This document shows positions 14,870 through 26,929 of a DNA stretch of 64,000 bases, piece by piece. Under the pieces are notes generated by a model that was not told where the DNA came from, searched no databases, and saw nothing but the letters and a program-made list of their open reading frames with translations. Origin of the DNA: Polydactylus sextarius (Eukaryota > Chordata > Actinopteri > Polynemidae); contig CM028927.1 of NCBI GenBank assembly GCA_016801845.1, positions 11,930,001 through 11,994,000 of the forward strand, given 5' to 3'. Each line of letters opens with the position of its first letter. Position 1 is the first letter of the stretch. A program made the translations under genes and the position numbers.

Positions 14870-16659
14870 TAAAAAATATACAAACACGCCTCCCTGATAG
14901 CTTTTTCTCACAGGAGTTGGTCCATATGGAGAGTAGAGGAGGGTGGGAGTACATGTGTGGACTAGGACGTCACCTCTCTGTCTTTTTCCTTTGTTGTCAC
15001 ATACAACTGAGGAACAATTGTATTTTTCACAAATAATCACATTTTTGTCAATGCCAACACATCTCTAAGGACTTATTTTAAAGTCTTAACAAACCCTTTT
15101 CGACATCATGTTAGTAACATACAGACGATATATTAGTAGAACTGTAGTTTCAGCACCATTATAGACCATCTCTTCTTTGTATTTGTGTCTTAAGGCTGAA
15201 AAACAGCCAGTGTAATCACACGCTGACGGCATGTGGCTGCAGTTTCACCAACAAATATGACATGTGAGCTCACGGTTCAGCTGACACAACAACTTGCTAC
15301 AATCCAACATGAGAACTGATGTGAGTTCAGCGCTGATAATGCTGTCAGCAAACAAGCTTATGCTCTCTTTGTCGATCTCAAATGTGTGTTCAGTGTCTCC
15401 GGGAAGGATTGTGTTCACTGAGGGGAAACACACAACACTCGTGCTGCTGAACCGGCAAGACCCTACCCCTTCTTCACCTTTGACCTCGGCTCTTTTGGCC
15501 CTCTACGCTTGACTGGTCATTACATATCACCCAGACTAAGAGGAAATCTGTCTGTATATGTGACACAAAGAGAGACACCAAGTGAGAAACTGTGGATTTA
15601 AATGTGTGTGTGCCGGTAAATATGAGGTTAATGATCCTTACTAGTATCCTTGAACAATTAAAAAAATAAACATTATATAGAAAGACACAGTTTGATCCTG
15701 GGTGTTTTGGGAATTTGCATATGTAAGGGATACTCACAAAGATTCTTGCAGTTAATGAAAAATAAAACTCAGTATGCGGTTAATAGAGGAAGCTTCTGGG
15801 TGTTTGAGCTGCTGATTCATTTAAGTGTTTTCCTGCTGTAAAGTCACGTGTTTAGTTCAGCGTTCCTCAACACAGAAACATACATCCCTTCATTTTTTTT
15901 TTTTTTTTTTACAAACACAGTGCAAACGTATGCCACAGTTACTCATACAATAATAATAATACTATACAAAAGGAAAGTTGTCTGAATAATTTAGTAATTT
16001 TATATTGTGGCCATTTTCAATGAATATTTTAACATCTTTTCGGGGAAAAAAAACACTGAATCATAATTTGAAAAAGAAAAAAAAACATATTGATCCAGTT
16101 TTCATCTGCCAACCTTGAGCCACATTTGGCAGATAACAGAATATTGACGTCTAATTTTTTTTTTTTTTTCTCAGTCACGTTGCTTCCCCGAAGGTTTTAT
16201 GTGAGGTTACATGAAGACACATTGGACTTTTATCAGTGGACCTGAAAGTGTTTCATGTCCATCCAAGAGTTGCAAGTTTACTGACCGCCAGTCACATACT
16301 TGTCTATGCCAAAAAAAAAAAAAAAGATATTAGGAAGTATTGTTGAACATATAACTATTTGATTATCTCATTAACCCCTGATCAACAGCAGAAGGTGGCC
16401 CACTGGTTTGAACAAAACTCTGCTAAAACGAAAGCTCAATATTGTATTGATGTTTTTTTTGTTTTTTTTTTTTTACCTCATTACAAAAAAGCTGAAGTCA
16501 GTTTCAAGTTGAAATGTTTAGCTAATGGTTGAGTTGAAGACAAACTTTTCTACGGATTCAACTAAACAGCATTTAAAAGTGTAATGTTTGTATGTTAGCC
16601 TTGTGGTTTTCACCTCAGTGTTCAAAGTTCAGGGTTGATTTGCTGTGTTTGTGCGCGTT

Positions 16660-16690
<31 letters not shown>

Positions 16691-16780
16691 CAGCCTCAGA
16701 GGTATAATCTTTTTCCCCTTGTACTCCCGCTGTGCTTCTCTCTCCCCCAGATCTGAGCGTGTACCCCCAACTGTGACACT

Positions 16781-16782
<2 letters not shown>

Positions 16783-16856
<74 letters not shown>
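16783..16856. repeat. (GT)n microsatellite
   Basis: About 37 GT copies; a shorter GT tract lies at about 16668-16690. Confidence 0.97.
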
Positions 16857-16859
<3 letters not shown>

Positions 16860-17849
16860 GTGCCCTCCTGGTGTGTGCATGTTGGAGATACCCAGGAGAA
16901 ACACACCCCATGGGATCTCTGACACACACATGCCTGCGGGCCCCCAAGGGAGCGAAAAAGAGGCAGGGATGGAAAGAGAGAAGGAGAGCTCTTTACATGT
17001 GTGTCAGTGTAAGCTATACACACATTTTAGTGTTGAGATTTTTTGTTAGTATTACAGATTTATTATTATTGGCACTAGTATAAGTAGTTGTAGTAGTAGC
17101 AGGCTTGAAGAAACTATGGAATGACTGAAAAACGGGGCAAAAAACCAATTTCTTAGTACTAATTGGATTAATAAGAAGCTAAATTAATGTGGAAGATGAT
17201 GATGTTGTTGTGCAAAAACAAGCCAGAGAAAAAATACGCAAAATGAATCTGGCAAACAGATTTAGATGGACAGTGAGGGAGAGAGAGAGACATGTTTGAA
17301 GAGAGGGGGGAAAAGACATGAAAACCATGAAGAGAAGAGGAGGAAGAGAGAGAGAGCCGTTCCTCCTCTCCTTCCTGGTCTGAAACTAATTGGTCCAGGA
17401 TTAGAGGAGATTATGTATAAAAAATACACAAAAATTATACAAAGCCTTCCACAGGTCTGGTTTCCATGGCAATAGTCTGCCGTGCAACAGTGCAACAGCA
17501 TCAGGGGCAGAAAATAAATCCAGTTGCTGCCTTGATCACCAGAATGACACAGTTACAAAGCAGTCGCATGAGGCTGTTTTGAGCAACAGTGACGCTCATT
17601 ATAGATCTTTACAGGTGGCTAACCTGTGGCTCTGCTGCAACTGTTTAACAGACACTGTGCCACCCACACCATATAGCCTAATGTAAAATTAGAAAGAGCG
17701 CAGATCCTGCTGTTGTATCTGCTGTGAAGCTGTATTAGAAAATAACATAATATAAAGACTATGTTTTAAAGACAACTAACTGTGAAAGTCAAATTCAACT
17801 TACTGATGTCAATTGAAGGGATAAATTCCTAAAAGTTTGTTAGCATTTC

Positions 17850-18130
17850 TGTGAGATATGAGATTTGAGATATCACATTCAACAGAACAAAAACATCTTC
17901 TATGACATCACAGCAACCTTGACTTTTGACCTTTAGTTGCCAAATCTGTTCATTCTTGAGTAAATGTTCATGTCATGTGTAATGTTCAAGATTAGGATGT
18001 CACTGTGACCTTGACGTTTGACTTCTAATAACCAAAATATAATTAGTTAATGTTTGAGTCAGAGTACATGTTATATTCAAATTTTGAAACGGTTCCTCTG
18101 GTTAATTTTTGAGATACTGAGTTCACAAGA
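17850..18130. repeat. Interspersed repeat fragment with CCTTGAC(C/G)TTTGAC motifs
   Basis: The stretch has internal near-repeats (CCTTGACTTTTGACCTTTAG and CCTTGACGTTTGACTTCTAA, each followed by a similar tail with TAATGTTCAAG or TAATGTTTGAG). The wording resembles a dispersed non-coding repeat common in fish genomes. I cannot name the family from sequence alone. Confidence 0.45.
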
Positions 18131-18213
18131 ATGAGACTAGTGAAACCACAAAGGTAACCCAAAAAAACAAACACAGAAGTTCACAAGATGACATGTTTTA
18201 CCTAGTTTAACCA

Positions 18214-18379
18214 GAGGTGGAAGTGTCCGGCTTCAGAAAGTTAAAATCCTGTCATGTGTTGGTGCTGCCTGTGCACTTAACACAGATGATGCCACTAATT
18301 AGCATCGGATGATTCATGCGAATGGGTGGAGCAGGAACCTGGCGGGACTTTTACTTTCTGAAACCGGACACTTCCACCT

Positions 18380-18380
<1 letters not shown>
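18214..18380. mobile_element. 167 bp MITE-like inverted-repeat element
   Basis: The 35-base arms at 18214-18248 and 18346-18380 are inverted repeats with about 32 matches. They start GAGGTGGAAGTGTCCGG; with the preceding CA the left end reads CAGAGGTGG, as in hAT ends. The core is non-coding. A (TA)n tract directly follows the right arm. I could not identify a clean target duplication. Confidence 0.7.

Positions 18381-18382
<2 letters not shown>

Positions 18383-18416
<34 letters not shown>
18383..18416. repeat. (TA)n tract beside MITE
   Basis: About 17 TA copies adjacent to the right end of the 18.2 kb inverted-repeat element. Confidence 0.95.
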
Positions 18417-18419
<3 letters not shown>

Positions 18420-20621
18420 ATACAAACAAAAACATATAACAGAACAAAATAGGCATTAATCAAATAAAACAACAGGCAAACGGATAGTCTGTGACTGTGG
18501 ATTGTACTTGTTTAAATCTACAATGTTTGTTCTCCTAATATCAAAGAAAAGTTGGCAACACCAATGAAAGAAGTCGAAAAATATCCATAAAAGTAATGAA
18601 AACAGAAAAACAGTAGACTACAAGACTACAGCATAAATTTACAAAACTGCTATATTTGACCATGTATGTCAATATTTCCCTGGCGAGACAACGTAATAGA
18701 CCTTCAACCCAACTTTGCTTTCTTGATCTATAAACAGATTTCCATGACACTGCACTTTTATGTTTGGCTTCAAGTAGACAATATATGACCATTACTTTTT
18801 TAAATTTTATAAGTTTACAAGTTTCTGGTAAAAGTCCAAATATACAGAGTTTAGGACATAATGGAAGATTTTCATCAGTAATCTTAGATAAAATTATAAT
18901 CATCTCCTTCCAAAACTATTGGATAATGGAGCATCCTCAAAGACAGTGAATTAGTTTGACTCTTTGATAACTTTAGTCCTAATGAAAAAACATACTGTAT
19001 CTTCACTGTTGTTGTGTTGTAATGTGTTAATACACAGTTTTGCAAGTGTCTCAATTTGCTTCCAATATTTATGCTAAGCTAAGCTAATAAACTCCTGACT
19101 CCAGCACAGTTAATTACCTTTACAACTTGTATTCTCATCTAAATCTTGGCATGAAAATGAAGCAGCAGAGTGCCTAAAAAAATGTTGAACTATTCTTTAA
19201 ATTATCCATATGAAGTTGTAAAAATGTAGATGTTTTCTGTTAAAATTTATGTTTAAGTGACAGATGAGATGAGTATGACTTATTAGAAAAGACTGAATAC
19301 AGGGAAAAAAAAGTTTAAGACAGAACATAAAATGAAAAAAGAAAAATTATATAGTTGATAGTTTTATAAAGGAAATGCTGCCATAAAATCATATTTAATT
19401 GGTTGCATTAATCAAAAAAAAAAAAAAAAAAAAAAAACGGTCAACAGTGGGAGAACTGTCATTCCTTTTTCTCAAGCCAATGCACATGAAAAACAGACAA
19501 CACACCAACAATCTCATGATATTCCAAATTTGCAATCACTGATATTTAGAAGAAGAAGAAAAAAAAATGGCTTTCTGTCAAAATAATTATTTTCAAACTA
19601 AATAAGACAGAGAGAGAAAGAGAAAGCAGAGGGCAAGAGTGTGGAGAGGAACAAAAAGCTCCTGAGGCGTCACACAGTCTGAACATGAACACTTCTCAAA
19701 AATGTTAAACTTCAATTATTCGCTGAGGGCGTCCTCTTGTTTTAACACTTGAAAACCATCTGCTGTTAATTAAAAACAAGCCTCTACTTTTCAAAAAAGG
19801 CACCTAATTCTTTGACTACGGTTGCTGTTTACGTATCTTCAGCTTGAAACACTCACATGTGACTGTTTAAGGCCTCAAATTCAAGCTATGTATATATTTC
19901 AGAGCTTGAACAAAGGCTTTATAACATGTCAGCTCTTATTTTTTCTGTCAGTGTCATGAAGCCAGTTCGTCTGTGAAATGCACTTGACTCTGAAGCAGCA
20001 AGCTTTCCTCTCTGTCAGTCTTAAAGGCTGATCAGACAGGCTTAGACATCAGGGTTTTTTTTTTTTTCCACCTCTGTTTTTGTTCCCCTTCATTGCTTCT
20101 TAGATATATTCTTCAATCTTTACTGGAGATTTTTTTTTTTTTTTTTTGAATAAAACAGATGTGTCCCTGAGACGAGCAGGTAAACCACTTTAGCCGCAAA
20201 TCAACAAGGAACTGGTGTTTATTTGCTGAAACGTGGGCACATTTCCACTTCTGTCTCTTCATGACAGACTTTTGGTTTCAGTTGCTCCAGCGACTTTTCT
20301 GACCACTACTGAACAAGAGCTGCTTTGCTCTCATGCAAGCACACGACTAAGGCAGAAAGGTAGACGTCTGCTAGGATTAGTAGGATTTAAAATATTCAAC
20401 AAACATTGAACATGTGTTGCAAATGTTTTATGAGGAGGAAGGAAAAGCGTTCAGCACTTCGATGATACACACAACGTGCAGCGTTTAATTCCGAAGGCTG
20501 CAAATCAATAAAACCATGGCAAATTAACAAACCTTACTTAACCTTATTGTACATAATTAAATATATTTTACACCTCCAAATGTAAAGTATGTTGTGATTT
20601 GAGTGAAGGTATGTGAAGGTA

Positions 20622-21175
20622 CACTACATGGCCAAAAAAGAAAAAAAAAGTCACACATTCTAATATTTCGTTTGTCCACCTTTAGCTTTGATCACAGCAC
20701 ACATTCGCTGTGGCATTGTTTCAATAAGTTTCTGCAGTGTCACAAGATTTATTTCCATCCAGTATTGCATTCATTTTTCACCCACATCTTGTATTGATGA
20801 TGGGGGAGTCGGACCATTGCACAAAGTCTTCTCCAGCACATCCCAAAGACTCTCAGTGGGGTTTAGGTCTGGACTCTGTGGCCAATCCATGTGTAAAAAT
20901 GATGTCTCACGCTCCCTGAACCACTCTTTCACAACTTGAGCCCGATGAATCCTGGTATTGTCATCTTGGAATATGTTCGTACCATCAGGGAAGAAAAAAT
21001 GACCTAGTCATTCAGTATATTGGTGGTCAGCTGACTTAATTCTTTGGGCACATAATGTTGATGAACCCAGACCTGACCAACTGCAGCAACCCCAGATCAT
21101 CGCTCTGCCCCACAGGCTTGTACAGTATCACTAGACATGATGGCTGCATCACTCTTTTTTTCTGGCCAGGCAGTG
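20622..21175 (-). mobile_element. Internally deleted Tc1-like element with both ends
   Basis: The element is 554 bp. Left end CACTACATGGCCAAAAAAG and right end (reverse strand) CACTGCCTGGCCAGAAAAAA form inverted repeats, and each end abuts a TA (20620-20621 and 21176-21177), the Tc1/mariner target. The minus strand keeps C-terminal transposase remnants, including a decayed Asp-Trp-Pro and Leu-Trp-Asp region, but the N-terminal half is missing compared with the copy in recql4. It is non-autonomous. Confidence 0.88.
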
Positions 21176-21557
21176 TATTTTCTATGAGCCAGAGTTTGGA
21201 TATTATTGTAGGTAATAGCAGGCTCAAGTGTCATTCTGTGCAGCACGTCTATCTTTGCATCCTGCATTTTATTAGATGTTTTTTTTTTTTTTTTTTTTAT
21301 GTGAGGCTTATTCCTGTGTTTTTTTACGCTGCATATATAATGTCACAGTGGTAGAGATGTTTCCTACATTTGGTTGCTGTATTTCTATTTCTATTTATAT
21401 GTGTTTTCTTCTATTCTAGCGAGTGCACTGAGCTATGAGGGTCACCATGCTTTTTTATGTATCTTCTTTATTAATCTTAGTTCTGTGCTGACATTGTTAT
21501 TACATAACAAATTAATTCAAGCTAACAAACTAATTTAGAACATCTTAGTCTGTCACA

Positions 21558-21588
<31 letters not shown>

Positions 21589-21891
21589 GCACCTGGTCTT
21601 TTCCTCCCTTGCTTGGCCAGATGTTAGCATTGAGATTTCAGTGTAAAATCAAGTGTGAGAAATGTTTTTAATTATCTAGCCACCTGGACAGGGTTGTAAC
21701 ACACACGCATGCGTACATGCTCACACACACACATTTTGCTCACTATACCATCCTGCTGTATAAAAACATCCCTTAACCAGTTACTTCCTTCCTTTAAGTT
21801 GGAAACATATACAATATTCATACAAAAATGAATGGAAATCACAATGTCACCATATCTTCATGACGAGCGAATAACACAGAAAAGCGTGCGT

Positions 21892-21892
<1 letters not shown>

Positions 21893-21930
<38 letters not shown>
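21893..21930. repeat. (CA)n microsatellite
   Basis: About 19 CA copies; a smaller CA tract is at about 21560-21588. Confidence 0.95.
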
Positions 21931-21931
<1 letters not shown>

Positions 21932-22448
21932 TTTCAGGTAACAGATGTTGTCCTTCTTTTAATTAAAGTCAATAAATTAAGACATTGTACTTATTCACTG
22001 CTGCAGAAACTAGCCCTGACACACACACATTCATCCATTTCTGTCCTCTCCACATTCTTCTATAATTGGCTGTAGGGGGAAACTGCAGCTTGTTTAGAAA
22101 CTCAGTGTGATTTTAATTATTATTCAAGGACGGCAGCAGACACTGGTACAGTCTTGGACTTTGATGTTGTTCTTTAGACTGTGTTCAAGCTGCTGCCGTT
22201 GTTGTTGATATTGTTGTTGTTGTTGTGCTTCAGTGGGTTCAATGCTGTTACCGGGAGCTTTGGAAATCACAGGTTTGAATCCAATCATCACACGTGGCAC
22301 TGAGTGGACCTGGTTTGAGCTTTGGTCCACTGAGCCACGAAGAGCATCGTGGTGTCGACCTATCTCTCTGCGTGATCGGTTTTTCTTTGTCTCTCTCGTA
22401 TCATTGTGGTCTGACTTATAATAATGAAAGTTATATTATCTTAAATTA

Positions 22449-22545
22449 CATTCACATCTACAGGCAATTTAGAGTCACCAATTAACCAATACTGCATGTC
22501 TTTAAAATGTAGGAGAAAACTGGAGTACGTGGCGAAAGTGTTCCA
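22449..22545. repeat. Fragment of a common teleost interspersed repeat
   Basis: The sequence follows the pattern CAATTTAGAGTCACCAATTA...GCATGTCTTT...GGAGAAAACTGGAGTACG, which I recognise as a widely dispersed fish repeat. It is diverged and short. Confidence 0.5.
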
Positions 22546-23290
22546 CACGTTAATTTCTAACAAGGGACCATTAATGCTTAATTAATGGTTTTAAATCATT
22601 TAATTAAGGTTTATTGATCAATTATAAGCCATTAGGTAGAAGTATTTAAAGGGACAGCACCCATATGGTTAACATGTCACTTTAATCACCCTATACAATA
22701 TTGATAGGACACTAAACATTTAATAGAGGATTAATGTGGTTAAAAGCAATTGTTAGGATATTTATATGTAATAATATATTATTATTTGTCAAGAATTATA
22801 ACCTTCTCTAAGAAGAGCCTTTATTCTTTTTAAATTCTGTCACCAGTTTTCATGTCATATCATCAGTTAATCATATCATATATCTGTTTATAACTATAAT
22901 CAGTTTTATAAATCTTTATAAGCTATTTCTGCTTTTTAGTGCTTCATGGTAAAGTTTTACTGAGAAAAGGAAACCACTTTTAGGTTTCCAGCTTTTTGGT
23001 TGGCTGTCATCTTCAATAAGTTAAATGATCATTTTTAGGCCATTTAAACCGAAGGTAACTCAGATGTTCTCTTTCACACAACCTGCACATTTTAATTACA
23101 AGTCAGCTCATTTTGGTGGATTTTCATGGACTTTTGCAGTGTTGATAAATGTGACCACTCATTCCTCTAGTTGTGTGCCTGGTTTCAACTCGGTCGAACG
23201 TGTCATTGCTTCTTTTGTTGATCACTTTGAGTCAGAAGTTTAAAGTTGTACAGTTACTGAGGTAAATTCCTGGACTCAGCGAGGTGAGAC

Positions 23291-23296
23291 TTTATT
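23291..23296 (-). terminator. Candidate polyadenylation signal of the Ly6-like gene
   Basis: The reverse strand reads AATAAA 70 bases after the stop codon at 23366, a normal spacing for a short 3' UTR. Confidence 0.55.
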
Positions 23297-23365
23297 GTTG
23301 AACAAATGCCAGGTGTTACAAATGAGAATCAACAGGCTGAAATCGTGACTTTTGCTTGTTAATTG

Positions 23366-25249
23366 TTAACCAAAAAAATTCTTAAATTTGTCCAGCCAAC
23401 TTTGTGATTGGCCGTTGCACTGATTTGACTGACAGCAGGAGAACTCAAAGTCAGGGAGGGAAAATTTAACGGCCAGAGTCATGAAGTCGCAGTCTGTGGT
23501 TCTCAAACAGCGGGTGTAGGTCCTATCTGAGGGGAGACATCATGAGAAACAACATGAGTTTTTTTATTCTTTGGTTTCTATCATCAGAAAACAATGCCCG
23601 TAGTGTACATGCAACATTTCAGAGAAATACTAAATAACATTTTTCTCCTAAATGGTGATCCGTTTAAAATAACCTTCAAGTTGTCGTGTTGTGTTATTTT
23701 TTTTTTTTTTTTTTTTTTACATTCTTGTCTCTAATGTATTCTTCGTTCAACCTGCTCTGCCACGTATACAGTGGCCAAGGGAGCTCAGTGAACTGTAACT
23801 TAGAAAAGCAAACAGGCAAAACACAAGCAAATGAAAAAACATCTGTTCTGCTTTGATAACACATACATCACATCACTGTTCAGGGAAAAAAAAACACATT
23901 TGCTAAAACATCATACAGAATGAACAGCAAAACACAAATCACCCTTATCCTCCCTTACCTCCAAACATACATGACTACATTTGACATTAATGTTGTATAT
24001 TTACGCTGTTGTTAACATGCGATAAATATTTTTTTGGATTTATTGTTATTGTACAGTAAAGTTTTACTTCCTTTACTGATCTTACCTCCACTGGTGAGTT
24101 TGAGGCAGGAGTCTTCACCTTGCCCACAGTCCTGTGTGATTCCACAGTTGGAGGTGGAGCCGCCAGGACACGAGTAACACTTTAGTGACAGACCTGGACG
24201 GAAAAAAAGTTAACTCATTTCAAGTTATTTCAACATACACTCGTCTTCCAAAGTCACAAAACCTCGAAGCTGATGTAATAATATTTGGTCGTGTAATCTC
24301 AATTTCAAGCCTGCGAGAATTTTCTTTTTCTTTTTCTCTGGCGTCTTTAAATCCCTCTGTTTAACACATTAAACCTCTTTTTATTTGTTGAATTCATACA
24401 AAAACTGAAGTGTAAAAATGACAAGCATTGGTGTTAGAGGAGGTCACTTGCTCTTAACCTCAGTAAATGAAATTGTTAGTGAGCTTTAGAGGTGCTGGTG
24501 GGTGGATTGTGTTTCGGCTAGCTGTTTCCATCTGTCTTTTTGGCTGTAGCTTGATATTTACTGTACAGATCTGAGAGTAGAATCGGTTTTTGCTCATCTA
24601 ACTTTCTTACTTTGTTTGTACAAAATAAAGACAAAGAAATATATTTACAAATCTGGACAAAATAATATAAATGTTGTCTTTTTTTTATGATGCGACTCCA
24701 AGATGCATTTTATATTGTATCCTCTGTGTTTTCTCATATATATATATATATATATACACACATACATACATACATATATTTAATTCAGTGTGTCACCTGT
24801 GGAAATGGCTGTTAAAATATAAGGATGATGAAACAACAAAGTGTCCCTGGTGTTGTATCTCATAAATACGTTACAGCCTTGTCAATAAACCAAACCAAAA
24901 AAAAAAAAAAAGGCACAAATCAAACGTCATAGAAAATATTATTAATGAATATTTATCACTGACTCTGCATAGTGTGAACTGGAAGCACATGACACAACAG
25001 CAGCACATGCAAACTGCACTGATCTGCCAAAATGTTCCTTGAGGCTGTCTTTGCGAAACATGTAATCTCTCTGACTTAGCCCCACTTGGCTGCACTTTTC
25101 ATGGAGGAAGGTGGGTGGGGGGGAAGTGAGCATTAATAAAAGAGTTTCCTCTTCAGCCTCCATTCTTTTCTTTCTCTCTCTCTCTCTCTCTTACCAAATC
25201 CAAACACAGAAAAGCTGACAGCCAGGCAAAACACCACAGAGCTCCTCAT
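23366..25249 (-). CDS. Ly6/CD59-like LU-domain protein, 3 coding exons
   Basis: A small secreted or surface three-finger (Ly6/uPAR) protein of 107 residues. Exons in transcript order are 25249-25195, 24193-24086 and 23526-23366; both introns are GT-AG and phase 1, as is usual in this family. Exon 1 encodes the signal peptide MRSSVVFCLAVSFSVFGFG. The mature part begins LSLKCYSCPGG and has exactly ten cysteines (residues 24, 27, 35, 41, 48, 61, 67, 85, 86, 91), ending with the diagnostic CCQSNQCN. After CN only GQSQSWLDKFKNFFG follows, so there is no hydrophobic GPI-attachment tail and the product is probably secreted. The role is unknown; CD59-like complement control or an innate/epithelial signal are family possibilities. 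No individual exon is long, so ORF size alone misses this gene. Confidence 0.88.
24737..24778. repeat. (TA)n(CATA)n compound tract
   Basis: TA repeats pass into CA and CATA repeats, inside the first intron of the Ly6-like gene. Confidence 0.9.
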
Positions 25250-25626
25250 GGTTACTGAGAGTACTGTCACGTCTGAAAATGAAAACAAAAAGAAGCAGTT
25301 TTGTCACAGCTGAATAAAAGCAAGGGAATTAACGTTGTGGAAGTAAAAAGGGAATAACACATGCAGGGAGTAGAAAAAAAAAAGATAGACGCACATACCA
25401 CATATAGTTTGGTCAACAGATGTGTTCATAGTAGATTAAAATGATACTGGTTATTTATTATGTAACTATATTATTACGTTAAACAAAATTGACCAAATGT
25501 GAGATTCTTTTGTAGGAAATTTCTTCCAGTAACTAATATTATTAGACTTAAAATTGACTCAACAGAAGAGAATAAGACAAATATTATGATATAACAAATA
25601 ACACAGTGCAATCATCTAACACTCAC

Positions 25627-25720
25627 CTGTGAATGTGAAGAAAATGACTTTCAGAGGGAGGATTGGAAACTTTTTGTAACAACACCGACAGAAAAAGTAA
25701 ATAGCCCGTCTGTTTGGGTT
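25627..25720 (-). other. Probable 5' UTR exon of the Ly6-like gene
   Basis: The reverse strand has a good donor CACAG|GTGAGT with the exon edge at 25627. The coding exon 1 is preceded by a matching acceptor (TTTTCATTTTCAG, exon edge 25272), about 23 bases before the ATG. The 5' end is not defined and 25720 is a guess. Confidence 0.45.
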
Positions 25721-26929
25721 CAGAGTCTATGTCTAAAAAATTGGCCAAAAGTATGATCACGTAACAACCACAAGATAGACACTCAATAATCTGTTTTGAA
25801 TTTTTAACTGTGTTTTTTTTTTTTTTTTTTTTTTGCTACACAATGATGTCAGAATAATCCTAATCTGATTTGATATATTGCATATTAAACTTTAATATGT
25901 AGGTGTAAAAATCACATCAGTTAATATGTAATTTGGCTTTTATTTGATTTAGAAATGGAGTGATGACACAGCAGTCAACAGAAAGAGAAAATGAGGGCAG
26001 GCGCTGATCACACATCACACGATTACAATAATTCGGCCTGTGGAAAAACACAGTTATCTCATTCTAGATGTTATCAAAGCAGAGGTTTGTGTAATAAGTC
26101 AGAGAAGCAAAAGTGAAGTTAAAGAGTGAGGCACCCTTTGTTTATAACGCAACATAAAGTGAATGCAGGTGAATGTTTTGTATCAGTCGAGCTCACGATT
26201 CACTTCATAACACATTCACTCTGCCATGAACAGAGGAGCCATATGCTGTGAGCTGGTAAACTGTTATTGCTGCAGCATTTGCCCTTAAAGTCTGATGTAT
26301 AATATCTCTGTCCATCACAGAAGGAGGGGAGTCAGCACATTTCTATTGAGAGAGGTGAATCAGTGTAAACTTCAGTGAATTTATATCAAGACACCTCAGG
26401 AGGAGGAAAACAAACACAATCGTGACTGACAGCAAACTTTCAACCAAAGCTATAAAAATAACATGAACAAAAGGTCCAATACGTGAGCTTCACGCCACAA
26501 ACTGTGTGTGCATCAGGTTTATCTCTGTATCTAATATAAAAGCAAAAATACTTTCACATTGTGCATGTAAGAGAGGACTTATAGGTCTATAAAGAAATGA
26601 CTAATAAAAGGATTTTTTTATACAATAAATAAAAAGTTTGGTGGATATTTGTCGCTTTCCTCAACAAATGTGATGAATACAAAAGGAACAACAATGAACT
26701 CATTCAGTTTACAAAGTACTTGTCAGGTTAATTTTAGCTCTTATGATTTAAAATAAATAAAATAACCATAAAAGTCAAAACTATAATGAAATATAACTCA
26801 ATGCAAATTAATCAAAGTTCACGAAGCTTGTGGCTTCTTTTAAGTATGTCATGCTTTTGCAGCAGTTTAATGGTAACAAGTGCTGGGGGGTGGGTGGTGT
26901 AGGTCAGTTTCAGCTGACGTTCATTCTCA
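25721..26929. other. Intergenic DNA upstream of the Ly6-like gene
   Basis: AT-rich sequence with a poly-T tract near 25810-25833. No coding signal is recognised. The Ly6-like promoter should lie near the left part, but no clear TATA element could be fixed. Confidence 0.6.

Larger units (their letters stand above)
21180..23290. other. Intergenic DNA downstream of the Ly6-like gene
   Basis: Holds CA microsatellites, one diverged interspersed repeat fragment (22449-22545) and otherwise unique AT-rich sequence. A GGTTTGAATCC near 22271 resembles a tRNA B box but no tRNA fold is apparent around it. Confidence 0.65.

Noticed and set aside
20603..20939. Short plus-strand frames over the 20.6 kb region
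   Set aside because: They are antisense reading of the Tc1-like element, not genes.
22260..22360. tRNA B-box-like GGTTTGAATCC
   Set aside because: No matching A box, acceptor stem or cloverleaf could be drawn around it.
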